From NCBI GenBank assembly GCA_016179165.1, contig JACORX010000175.1, forward strand, positions 1-5,712: 5,712 bases of DNA, written 5' to 3'. Under the pieces are notes generated by a model that ran no database searches, had not been told where the DNA came from, and worked only from the letters and a program-made list of their open reading frames with translations. Each line of letters opens with the position of its first letter. Position 1 is the stretch's first letter. This stretch comes from Candidatus Rokuibacteriota bacterium (GTDB taxonomy: Bacteria; Methylomirabilota; Methylomirabilia; Rokubacteriales; CSP1-6). The position numbers and the translations under genes are program-made. This document shows, in pieces, positions 1 through 5,712 of this stretch.

Positions 1-33
1 ACCGCGCGGGGTCCGGGCCTCGCGGCGGATCCC

Positions 34-39
34 AGGAGG
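34..39 (+). promoter_or_regulatory. Shine-Dalgarno site of the HisN-like phosphatase gene
   Basis: A perfect AGGAGG lies six bases before ATG 46-48. A GTG in the same frame at 40-42 directly abuts the motif, which leaves no spacer for the ribosome, so ATG 46 is the preferred start. This is the strongest ribosome binding site in the window. Confidence 0.85.
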
Positions 40-45
40 GTGAGC

Positions 46-882
46 ATGGACGAGGCGCTCAGGGAGACCTCGAAGAGGACGGCGCTGCACCCCACCGTGG
101 CGGCCGCCCTCGAGGCCGCGCGCGCCGCCGGCGAGATAGCCATGAAGAACAACCGGGGCGGCTACGAGGTCACCAACAAGGACGACAAGACCACGGTGAC
201 CCAGGCGGACCGGGAGGCGGAGAAGGCAATCCGCGCCATCCTGGGGCGGGCCACGCCGGGGTGCGGCTTCCTCGGCGAGGAGTTCGGTCAGGAGGGCTCG
301 ACCAGGAGGCGGTGGATCATCGACCCCATCGACGGGACCAAGAACTTCGTCCGGCACATCCCCATCTGGGCCGTCCTGATCGCCCTCGAGGAAGACGGGC
401 AGGTGACGATGGGCGTGGTCCACAATCCGGCGACGGGGGAGCTGTACTGGGCGCGCAAGGGCGAGGGCGCCTGGGCCAACGGCGGGCGCATGCAGGTCTC
501 GACGTGCGCCGCGATGAAGGACGCGTTCCTGATCCACTCGGGCCTGAACATCTTGCGCGCCGCCGGATACTGGGCAGGGTTCGAGCGTCTCGTGGACGCG
601 ACGGCTCGCCAGCGCGGCTTCGGCGACTACTACGGCTACTGCGTGGTGGCGGCGGGCAAGGCGGAGATCTACGCCGAGGCCGACCTCAAACCCTGGGACG
701 TGGCGCCGATGAAGATCCTCATCGAGGAGGCGGGCGGCAGGCTCACCGACTTCGCCGGCAAGCCCGACATCTACACGGGTTCGATGCTGGCGACCAACGG
801 CCTGCTCCACGACGAGGTCCTGCGCCTGCTCCGACGCCACCCGCCCGGGATCGGTGAGGCTCCGATGGAGTGGGCTGGGTGA
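46..882 (+). CDS. Inositol monophosphatase superfamily phosphatase, HisN-type histidinol-phosphatase-like
   Basis: This encodes a 278-residue, Mg-dependent cytosolic phosphomonoesterase. The family's metal-site motifs are all present: FLGEEFG around residues 75-81 (Glu78), WIIDPIDGTKNF at 90-101 (Asp93, Asp96, Thr98) and WDVAP at 217-221 (Asp218). VTQADREAE near 51-59 is the usual N-terminal family motif. Several stretches match HisN-type histidinol-phosphatases better than plain inositol phosphatases: IPIWAVLIAL after the DPIDGT motif, GDYYGYCVVAAGKAEIYAE, and IEEAGGRLTDFAG. HisN removes phosphate from L-histidinol phosphate in histidine biosynthesis. The length is normal and no catalytic residue is missing. 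ATG 46 is chosen over the in-frame GTG 40 because of AGGAGG at 34-39. No other histidine gene is in view, so the substrate is inferred from motifs only; inositol-1-phosphate or another sugar phosphate remains possible. The reading frame is open to the left edge, so a longer protein cannot be fully excluded. Confidence 0.9.
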   Translation: MDEALRETSKRTALHPTVAAALEAARAAGEIAMKNNRGGYEVTNKDDKTTVTQADREAEKAIRAILGRATPGCGFLGEEFGQEGSTRRRWIIDPIDGTKNFVRHIPIWAVLIALEEDGQVTMGVVHNPATGELYWARKGEGAWANGGRMQVSTCAAMKDAFLIHSGLNILRAAGYWAGFERLVDATARQRGFGDYYGYCVVAAGKAEIYAEADLKPWDVAPMKILIEEAGGRLTDFAGKPDIYTGSMLATNGLLHDEVLRLLRRHPPGIGEAPMEWAG

Positions 883-883
883 A

Positions 884-1552
884 TTAGCGCACGGGTAGGA
901 TGCCGCTGAGCCAGCGGCCGACGTCCTCGATCTCCGTCGCGCAGACCGAGTGGGGCATCGGGTACTCCTGCCACTTGACGGCATAGCCGAGGGCCACGAG
1001 GTGGTCGCGCGAGCGCGCGGCCCAGGAGAGCGGGATCACCGGATCCTGGGTGCCGTGGGCCATGAAGATCGGCGCGTAGCGGTTCGCCTCGCTCGCCTCC
1101 TGCGCCAGGGTGTCCGGGAGTGGAAGATAGGCGGACAGCGCGAGGATCCCCGCGAGGCGCTCCGGGTGGCGAAGCCCGGTCTGGAGCGCGAGCGCGCCGC
1201 CCTGGGAGAAGCCGGCGAGAACGATCGAGGCCGCTGCGATGCCCCGCGCGCGTTCGCGAGCGATCAGCGCCTCGATCCGGGCTTGTGAGGCGCGAATGCC
1301 TGCCGCATCCTGGCGTCCGTCACCGGTGACGTCGTACCAGGCCCGCATGACGGCCCCGCCGTTGATGGTGACGGGCTGGAGCGGGGCGTGAGGGAAGACG
1401 AATCGGACTCCAGGCGCCGCCGGCTGCATCCCCAGCTCGGGGACGATGGGCTCGAAGTCGTGGCCGTCGGCGCCGAGGCCGTGGAGCCAGATGACGGCGG
1501 CGCGAGGCTCGCGGCCCGTCTCGATCTCGACCGTCTCGAGCCGGGCGCTCAT
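884..1552 (-). CDS. Serine carboxylesterase (phospholipase/carboxylesterase family, alpha/beta hydrolase)
   Basis: This 222-residue alpha/beta hydrolase belongs to the family of bacterial carboxylesterase II and eukaryotic acyl-protein thioesterases, and should hydrolyse short-chain or acyl esters in the cytosol. Visible marks are WLHGLGADGHDFEP at 22-35 (the HG oxyanion loop), FVFPHAPLQPVTINGG at 51-66, AWYD at 71-74, the nucleophile elbow GFSQGG at 114-119 (Ser116), HGTQDPVIP at 166-174 (Asp170) and MPHS at 199-202 (His201), giving a complete Ser-Asp-His triad. Length and triad spacing fit the family (about 220 residues), and no signal peptide is seen. ATG 1552-1550 is chosen because the conserved fold starts about 20 residues later and the codon overlaps the stop of the upstream amidohydrolase gene as ATGA. 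An in-frame start at 1657 would put 35 low-complexity residues in front. Only a weak GCGGG lies just upstream, so reinitiation after the amidohydrolase is plausible. The natural ester is unknown. Confidence 0.92.
   Translation of the reverse strand: MSARLETVEIETGREPRAAVIWLHGLGADGHDFEPIVPELGMQPAAPGVRFVFPHAPLQPVTINGGAVMRAWYDVTGDGRQDAAGIRASQARIEALIARERARGIAAASIVLAGFSQGGALALQTGLRHPERLAGILALSAYLPLPDTLAQEASEANRYAPIFMAHGTQDPVIPLSWAARSRDHLVALGYAVKWQEYPMPHSVCATEIEDVGRWLSGILPVR
902..918. other. Short GC-rich inverted repeat beyond the phosphatase stop codon
   Basis: GCCGCTG (902-908) and CAGCGGC (912-918) are perfect 7-base complements separated by a 3-base loop. The repeat lies 20 bases beyond the stop of the + strand phosphatase gene, inside the last codons of the convergent carboxylesterase gene (around Arg213-Gly217). 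No T-run follows on either strand, so it is not a canonical intrinsic terminator. It could still pause polymerase or protect a 3' end. In sequence this GC-rich, a coding coincidence is quite possible. Confidence 0.3.
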
Positions 1553-2844
1553 CCCGCGGTCCAGCCCCGGGTGAGCGCCCGCACCTTCTCCATGAGCGCG
1601 TCCTGGTCGAGCAGGGTGAGCCTCTGCTCTTTCACGACCCGGCGCCCATGGACCCACACGTCGGTGATGGCCTGGGGCGACATGGCGTAGACGACGTTCT
1701 TGAGCAGGTTCGTGGGCGGGTGGAGCGACGGGTGACCGAGGTCCACGGCGACGAAATCGGCCAGCATGCCGTGCGCGATGTCGCCGACCTCGATGTCGAG
1801 GAGCCTGCCGCCGTCGAGCGTCCCCATCTGGAACGCGCGCTCCGCGGGGACTCGGGTGCCGTCGAGATGCCTCAATTTCTGGAGCAGCGCGGCCATTCGC
1901 ATCTCCTCGAAGACGCTGAGGCGGTTATTGGTGCAGCCGCCGTCGGTGCCGAGGCCGATGCGCACACCGGCGTCGAGGAGCTCCGTGATCCGGGTGATGC
2001 CGTCGCCCAGGATCATGTTCGACGACGGGCAGTACGCCAGAGCTGCCCCGCGCTCGCCCATCAGCCGCACCTCGTCGTCGTCGAGCCAGACGCAGTGGAC
2101 GCCGATCATCCGCTCCCCGAGCACGCCGAGCTTGTCGAGGTACCGAATGGGCGTGGCGCCGTGCTCCGCCAGGGTGCGCGCGCCCTCCTCCTGCCCTTCC
2201 GCGACGTGGATGTGGAAGGGGGTGTCCGCCGATTGGGCGACCTCGAAGCCGGCGCGGACCATGGCGGGCGAGGCGCCGTGCGGGCTGTGCGGCGCCGGCT
2301 GGACGCGCACCAGCGTGTCCTGCGCATGCTTCTCGATGAGGTCAGCCGTCCGCTTCGCCGCGTCGGCCGGTGTCTCGCGATAGCGCGCCGGCGCCCCCTC
2401 CCAGTCGTACATGGTCCTGGCCAGGACCAGCCGGATGCCCACGTCGCGCGCCGCGTGGATCACGGCTAGGGCGTTGTCGTTGCCGCCGTCGTGCAGATAG
2501 AAGAAGTCCACGCACGTCGTGGCGCCGTGGAGCAGCATCTCGGCGAAGGCGAAGGCCGCCCCGAGGTAGATGCCGTCGCGGTCGAGCCGCGCCGAGTAGG
2601 GATAGAGGACGCGGTCGCGCCAGGCCATGAAGTCGAGATCGTCGCCGAGCCCGCGCAGCAGCGACTGGAAGGTATGGCAGTGGGCGTTGACGGTGCCGGG
2701 GAGGAGCGCCTTGCCTGGGAGTCGCACGCCGCCCGCCGGGTCCGCGGCCGGCGCGATGGCCCCGATGCGCCCGTCAGCCACGTCCACGGCAAGCCCGGGC
2801 CGGAAGCAGCCGTCGACATAGACGAACTCAGGCAGGAGGCGCAT
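1549..2844 (-). CDS. Metal-dependent amidohydrolase/deaminase of the ATZ/TRZ type
   Basis: This 431-residue cytosolic enzyme of the amidohydrolase superfamily should hydrolytically deaminate or dechlorinate a small nitrogen compound using one metal ion. A short N-terminal beta-sandwich strand region (1-50) leads to the metal motif NAHCH at 53-57 (His55, His57). HSPHG follows at 186-190, HIHVAE at 211-216 (His213 metal, Glu216 catalytic), GVHCVWL at 248-254 (His250), CPSSN at 272-276 and GLGTDGG at 297-303 (Asp301). All expected ligands are present. The C-terminal part (CPSSNM, TDGGCTNNRLSVFEEMRM) resembles methylthioadenosine/S-adenosylhomocysteine and 8-oxoguanine deaminases. WRDRVLY at 75-81 and DFFYLHD at 113-119 recall formimidoylglutamate deiminase (HutF), so the substrate is not assigned. 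ATG 2844 is the first start in frame outside the upstream ATPase gene and gives the family's usual length. No Shine-Dalgarno motif is evident. The stop (1551-1549) overlaps the carboxylesterase start, which suggests translational coupling. Confidence 0.9.
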   Translation of the reverse strand: MRLLPEFVYVDGCFRPGLAVDVADGRIGAIAPAADPAGGVRLPGKALLPGTVNAHCHTFQSLLRGLGDDLDFMAWRDRVLYPYSARLDRDGIYLGAAFAFAEMLLHGATTCVDFFYLHDGGNDNALAVIHAARDVGIRLVLARTMYDWEGAPARYRETPADAAKRTADLIEKHAQDTLVRVQPAPHSPHGASPAMVRAGFEVAQSADTPFHIHVAEGQEEGARTLAEHGATPIRYLDKLGVLGERMIGVHCVWLDDDEVRLMGERGAALAYCPSSNMILGDGITRITELLDAGVRIGLGTDGGCTNNRLSVFEEMRMAALLQKLRHLDGTRVPAERAFQMGTLDGGRLLDIEVGDIAHGMLADFVAVDLGHPSLHPPTNLLKNVVYAMSPQAITDVWVHGRRVVKEQRLTLLDQDALMEKVRALTRGWTAG

Positions 2845-2854
2845 CAGCGCGTGT

Positions 2855-2860
2855 ATTCTA
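2855..2860 (-). promoter_or_regulatory. Possible -10-like element before the amidohydrolase gene
   Basis: On the minus strand, TAGAAT (2860-2855) stands out as an AT-rich patch in the 31-base gap after the ATPase gene, ending 10 bases before the amidohydrolase ATG. No -35-like hexamer is found at a spacing of 16-18 bases (CCGAGT at 17). If the element were active, the transcript would start only a few bases before the ATG, making it nearly leaderless. The missing Shine-Dalgarno motif would fit that. The evidence is weak. Confidence 0.2.
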
Positions 2861-2875
2861 CCGCGCCGCCGCGCG

Positions 2876-3928
2876 CTACTCGGCCGGAAACGTGACGACG
2901 TGGATCGCGGGCACCTCCAGATGCACTCGCGTCCCCACGGTGAAAGCGGCGGAGGACGGCTGCGAGGAGTGAACGCGGTCTCCCGACGGCAGACCGAGGC
3001 AATAGAGCGTCTCGGACCCGCGGAAGTCCCGGCGGAGAATGATTGCCTCGCCGTCATGCCCGGCGACGAACGTCACGTCGTCCGGCCGGAGCATCACCCT
3101 GACCCGCTCACCAGGCGCGCGAGCCTGGACGTTCGCGAATGTGCCGATCTCGGTCACGATTCCCTCGGGTGTCACGATCCCCGGGAGGAAATCCGCAGCC
3201 CCGACGAATTCGGCGACGAAGCGCGTCGCCGGGGCGTGGTAGATCGTTTCCGGCGCGCCCAGTTGCTCGAGACGACCGCGGTCGAGGACGCCGACCCGGT
3301 CAGCGATCGTGAAGGCTTCTTCTTGATCGTGTGTCACGAAGATCGCCGTCGTCCCGGTTGACCGGAGGACCCTCTCGACTTCGTCGCGCATCTGCGCGCG
3401 GAGATCGGCGTCGAGGTTCGAGAACGGCTCGTCCAGCAGCAGCAGCGCCGGCGCCGGGGCGAGGGCCCGCGCCAGCGCGACCCGTTGCTGCTGGCCTCCC
3501 GACAACTCGTGCGGGTACCGGCGCCCGAGATCCGCGAGTCCGACGAGGTGGAGAATCTCGCGGATCCTTTCCCCTCGCACCGCCCGCGTGAGGGCGTGGA
3601 GGCCGAACGCGACATTCGCCTCGACGGTCAGATGAGGAAAGAGCGCGTAGTCCTGGAACACGATGCCGACCTGCCGTTGCTCGGGCGGCACCGCGATCAT
3701 CCGCTCGTGCCCGGCCTCGACGACAAGCCGACCTCCGAGCATGATCCGGCCGTCGTCGGGACTCTCAAACCCCGCGATGAGACGCAGGATTGTCGTCTTG
3801 CCGCTTCCAGATGGGCCGAGGAGGGCGAGAATCTCCCCACGCGCGATGGCGAGTGAGAGTCTATCGACGGCCGGCGGGCGGTCTGGATGAAAGCGCTTGG
3901 TCACCTCGGACAGGACCACCAGCGACAT
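2876..3928 (-). CDS. ABC importer ATPase, Fe(III)/FbpC type
   Basis: This 350-residue nucleotide-binding subunit should power the importer from the cytosolic face as a dimer. The nucleotide-binding domain is complete: Walker A GPSGSGKT at 38-45, Q-loop VFQDYALFPHLTV at 90-102 (Gln92), signature LSGGQQQR at 142-149, Walker B LLLLDEP at 162-168, D-loop SNLD at 170-173 and H-loop VTHDQEEA at 198-205 (His200). The VPPEQRQVGIVFQDYALFPHLTV context is typical of iron(III) ATPases, as opposed to the maltose or polyamine types. A C-terminal regulatory TOBE-like region runs from about 250 to 350 and includes MLRPDDV at 279-285 and FRGSETLYCLGLPSG at 302-316. Total length matches FbpC. ATG 3928 lies four bases after the permease stop; a longer in-frame start at 4024 would add 32 residues lying inside the permease gene and is rejected. 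No strong Shine-Dalgarno motif is visible, so coupling to permease translation is likely. Substrate specificity is set by the binding protein, not by this subunit. Confidence 0.93.
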   Translation of the reverse strand: MSLVVLSEVTKRFHPDRPPAVDRLSLAIARGEILALLGPSGSGKTTILRLIAGFESPDDGRIMLGGRLVVEAGHERMIAVPPEQRQVGIVFQDYALFPHLTVEANVAFGLHALTRAVRGERIREILHLVGLADLGRRYPHELSGGQQQRVALARALAPAPALLLLDEPFSNLDADLRAQMRDEVERVLRSTGTTAIFVTHDQEEAFTIADRVGVLDRGRLEQLGAPETIYHAPATRFVAEFVGAADFLPGIVTPEGIVTEIGTFANVQARAPGERVRVMLRPDDVTFVAGHDGEAIILRRDFRGSETLYCLGLPSGDRVHSSQPSSAAFTVGTRVHLEVPAIHVVTFPAE

Positions 3929-3932
3929 CGGA

Positions 3933-5588
3933 TCAGCGGCGCCAGGCGTCCGACGTGAGACGCGACGCCAGGAACAGTGGAAAGAAGCCGACGGCGACGA
4001 TCGCGAGCGCGGGAATCGCGGCATCGGCCCACATCGATTCCGACGTGCGCTCCCAGACCTCGATCGCGAGGGTTTTCATCCCGAGGGGGCGGAGGAGCAG
4101 GGTCGCGGGCAATTCCTTCATCACCTCGACCCAGACCAGGATAAATGCGGTGAGGACGCTACCCCGCATGAGCGGCAGGTGGATGCGCCGGAGGGTGCCG
4201 CGGACACTGACGCCGAGCGAGCGCGCCGCCTCGTCGAAACTGGACGGGATTCTTCCCAGACTGGCGTCAAGAGTCTGGAAGCCGATCGTCAGAAAGCGCA
4301 CGGCGTACGCGAGCAACACGGCACATGCAGAGCCCGTGAGCAACAGGCCCAGGCGTCGCCCGAGCGCCCACTCGGCGACGACACCGAGGATCCCGTCGAG
4401 CCAGGCGATCGGAGCGAGGACACCCACCGCGATCACCGCGCCGGGCAGCGCGTAGCCCATCGAGGACCACTGCGCAGCAAACCGCACACTCGGCGAGGGA
4501 TGGAGGCGGCGTGCATATGCGACCGTGAGCCCCAGAACGCATATCATCACCGCGGCCGCGCCCGCGAGCAGAAACGTCGCGCCGAGCCAGGCGACGAAAT
4601 CGGGGCTCAGGCTCCAGCTTCGGATGACGTCAGCCGCCCATAGCAGAAGCTGCCCGATCGGCAAGACGAACGCAAGCACGAGCACCAGGCCACACACGAC
4701 GGTCGCGGCTGCGGCGGGCCAGCCGCGGAGCGAGACGGGATCGACGCCGGGCCCTCGCCGCTGACTCTGCGTGAAGCGTCGCCGGCCGCGCAGCGCGCGC
4801 TCGAGGAGCAGGAGCGCGAGAGCAAAAGCGAGCAAGAGGCTCGCGAGCTGTGTCGCCGCCATCCGGTCGAACATCCCGTTCCACACGCGGTAGACGGCTT
4901 CCGTCAACGTGCGATAGCCGAAGATCGACACCGTCCCGAAGTCCGCGAGCGCCTCCATCATCGCGAGTGACGCGCCGGCGACGAGCGACGGGCGCGCCAT
5001 GGGCAACACGACTGCGAAGAACGCGCGCGGACGCGACCGGCCGAGACTCCGCGCGGTCTCCAGCGTCGCCAGTCCCTGCTCGCGAAAGGCCGTGCGCGCG
5101 AGGAGGTAGACATACGGATAGAAGACCAGCGTCATCATGACGGCCACGCCCGGGCCCGAGCGGAGCTCGGGAAGCCGTGCCGCGTCCCCGAACCACTGCC
5201 GCAGCGCGGATTGAACCGGTCCCGCGAAATCGAACAGACCGAGGAACGCGAAGCCGATGACGTACGCGGGGACCGCGAGCGGCAAGATCAGCGCCCATTC
5301 GAAGAGGGCGCGCCCGGGGAACCGATATGCCACCACGAGCCAAGCGAGTCCGGCGCCGAGGGTCAGGGTCCCGGCGCCGACGCCCGCGACCAGCAGGAGC
5401 GTGTTCATCGTCAGCTCGGCAAGCTGCGTACGCCACAGATGCGCCCAGACATCAACAGCCGGTTCGCGCCACGACGCGAGCACCGCGAGCAGGGGGACAC
5501 CCACGAGGGCGGCAATCCCGCAGGCGGCGAGCGTCCAGGGCGACAGCCGGCCGACGATGGGCTTACTTGTAGCCGACGCGATCAGCAA
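3933..5588 (-). CDS. ABC importer permease, fused two-domain Fe(III)/FbpB type
   Basis: This 551-residue inner-membrane permease carries two binding-protein-dependent transport domains in one chain, as in FbpB-type iron permeases and ThiP. About twelve hydrophobic segments are visible, near residues 18-38, 60-88, 96-119, 147-167, 188-215, 245-264, 292-319, 331-358, 376-397, 413-436, 474-497 and 521-543. Each half has a cytoplasmic EAA-type loop that should contact the ATPase: LETARSLG...VVLP at about 176-196 and DEAARSLG...IHLP at about 452-472. A basic linker (about 265-289) joins the halves. The only plausible starts are non-ATG. TTG at 5588-5586 is the first start codon after an in-frame stop inside the binding-protein gene, and no ATG or GTG lies between them. 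The next possible GTG falls inside the first membrane helix. TTG 5588 gives a 26-base overlap with the binding-protein gene. CTG at 5585 cannot be excluded. AGGCGG lies about 12 bases before the TTG, a loose spacing. Confidence 0.9.
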   Translation of the reverse strand: MLIASATSKPIVGRLSPWTLAACGIAALVGVPLLAVLASWREPAVDVWAHLWRTQLAELTMNTLLLVAGVGAGTLTLGAGLAWLVVAYRFPGRALFEWALILPLAVPAYVIGFAFLGLFDFAGPVQSALRQWFGDAARLPELRSGPGVAVMMTLVFYPYVYLLARTAFREQGLATLETARSLGRSRPRAFFAVVLPMARPSLVAGASLAMMEALADFGTVSIFGYRTLTEAVYRVWNGMFDRMAATQLASLLLAFALALLLLERALRGRRRFTQSQRRGPGVDPVSLRGWPAAAATVVCGLVLVLAFVLPIGQLLLWAADVIRSWSLSPDFVAWLGATFLLAGAAAVMICVLGLTVAYARRLHPSPSVRFAAQWSSMGYALPGAVIAVGVLAPIAWLDGILGVVAEWALGRRLGLLLTGSACAVLLAYAVRFLTIGFQTLDASLGRIPSSFDEAARSLGVSVRGTLRRIHLPLMRGSVLTAFILVWVEVMKELPATLLLRPLGMKTLAIEVWERTSESMWADAAIPALAIVAVGFFPLFLASRLTSDAWRR

Positions 5589-5712
5589 GCCGCGTGGCCG
5601 CCGCCTGAAATTCGCCCGCGGACGCGACGTTGATGTCGTCCTGCTTGACCGGCCCCCAGGCCTTCACGATCGGATTCACCTCGGCCTTGGGATTGGCGGG
5701 GAACTCGAGGCT
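5563..5712 (-). CDS. Extracellular solute-binding protein, Fe(III)/FbpA-like, C-terminal part only
   Basis: Only the last 49 codons, ending in TAA at 5565-5563, lie in the window; the gene continues beyond the right edge. The visible tail starts SLEFPANPKAEVNP, continues with WGPVKQDDINVA and ends in RLADRVGYK. This pattern (F/YP-x-NP, W-G-x-x-K-x-D, a final VGxK) is typical of the C terminus of iron(III)-type periplasmic binding proteins of the FbpA/FutA family. Position just upstream of, and overlapping, the FbpB-type permease gene supports the call. The protein should capture ligand outside the membrane and deliver it to the permease. Ligand-binding residues and any signal peptide lie outside the window, so ferric iron cannot be told apart from other ligands of this fold. 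Any promoter or Fur operator for the whole unit would also lie beyond the right edge. Confidence 0.85.
   Translation of the reverse strand, partial: SLEFPANPKAEVNPIVKAWGPVKQDDINVASAGEFQAAATRLADRVGYK

Noticed and set aside
2..43. Possible tail of an upstream + strand gene ending at TGA 41-43
   Set aside because: The frame is open and would end just before ATG 46, an operon-like arrangement. However, 13 codons without a recognisable motif cannot be told from chance, and the other two + frames are also open here.
261..857. Second + strand open frame of 198 codons inside the phosphatase gene
   Set aside because: It is a +2 shadow with an Arg/Gly-rich translation, while the overlapping frame carries all the phosphatase motifs.
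850..866. ATCGG/CCGAT inverted repeat beyond the esterase stop as a terminator for the minus-strand block
   Set aside because: A 5-base stem with a 7-base loop and no T-run, lying inside the phosphatase coding sequence, is not convincing.
1648..2469. Long + strand open frame of 273 codons antisense to the amidohydrolase gene
   Set aside because: It mirrors a gene with a complete set of catalytic motifs. Its translation is rich in Arg, Val, Asp and Glu with no recognisable motif, as expected for an antisense shadow in GC-rich DNA.
2862..2875. GC-rich hairpin (5-base stem, 4-base loop) after the ATPase stop as a terminator
   Set aside because: The stem is short, the sequence is a simple run of C and G prone to chance pairing, and no T-run follows.
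2845..3057. N-terminal extension of the amidohydrolase into the ATPase gene
   Set aside because: It would add 71 Ser/Arg/Pro-rich residues overlapping the ATPase coding sequence and absent from the family. ATG 2844 gives the normal length.
3897..4643. Long + strand open frame of 248 codons antisense to the permease and ATPase genes
   Set aside because: It spans the junction of two well-supported minus-strand genes. Its product is a charged, low-complexity chain without motifs, so it is a shadow frame.

Overview
The window is GC-rich (roughly two thirds G+C by eye) and almost fully coding, with six genes and no intergenic gap longer than about 40 bases. A periplasmic-type binding protein with an ABC importer suggests a diderm bacterium. 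High-GC soil or groundwater lineages such as Pseudomonadota or Rokubacteria-like groups would fit, but nothing here fixes the taxon. No tRNA, rRNA, CRISPR array, insertion sequence or obvious dispersed repeat was seen.

Layout. On the + strand, one gene (46-882) encodes an inositol-monophosphatase-superfamily phosphatase that most resembles HisN-type histidinol-phosphatases. It has a clear AGGAGG ribosome binding site. It converges tail to tail, one base apart, with a block of five minus-strand genes that fills the rest of the window. In transcription order (right to left) these are: the last 49 codons of an iron(III)/FbpA-type binding protein (5712-5563); a fused two-domain, 12-helix permease (5588-3933); an FbpC-type ATPase with a C-terminal TOBE-like region (3928-2876); a metal-dependent amidohydrolase/deaminase (2844-1549); and a serine carboxylesterase (1552-884).

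The five genes are tightly packed: 26-base overlap, 4-base gap, 31-base gap, 4-base overlap. They look like one transcription unit. The first three form a complete FbpABC-type importer apart from the truncated binding protein. By family this is most often an Fe(III) importer, but relatives move other anions or small organic solutes. The two downstream hydrolases are cytosolic enzymes (no signal peptide seen) whose start and stop codons overlap as ATGA. They may process an imported ester- and amine- or amidine-containing compound, or may simply share the transcript; the sequence does not decide this.

Nothing in the window is clearly a new type of system. The points worth a second look are the coupling of an iron-type importer to an amidohydrolase-esterase pair, the mixed motifs of the amidohydrolase, the non-ATG overlapping permease start, and the small regulatory oddities at the gene junctions.
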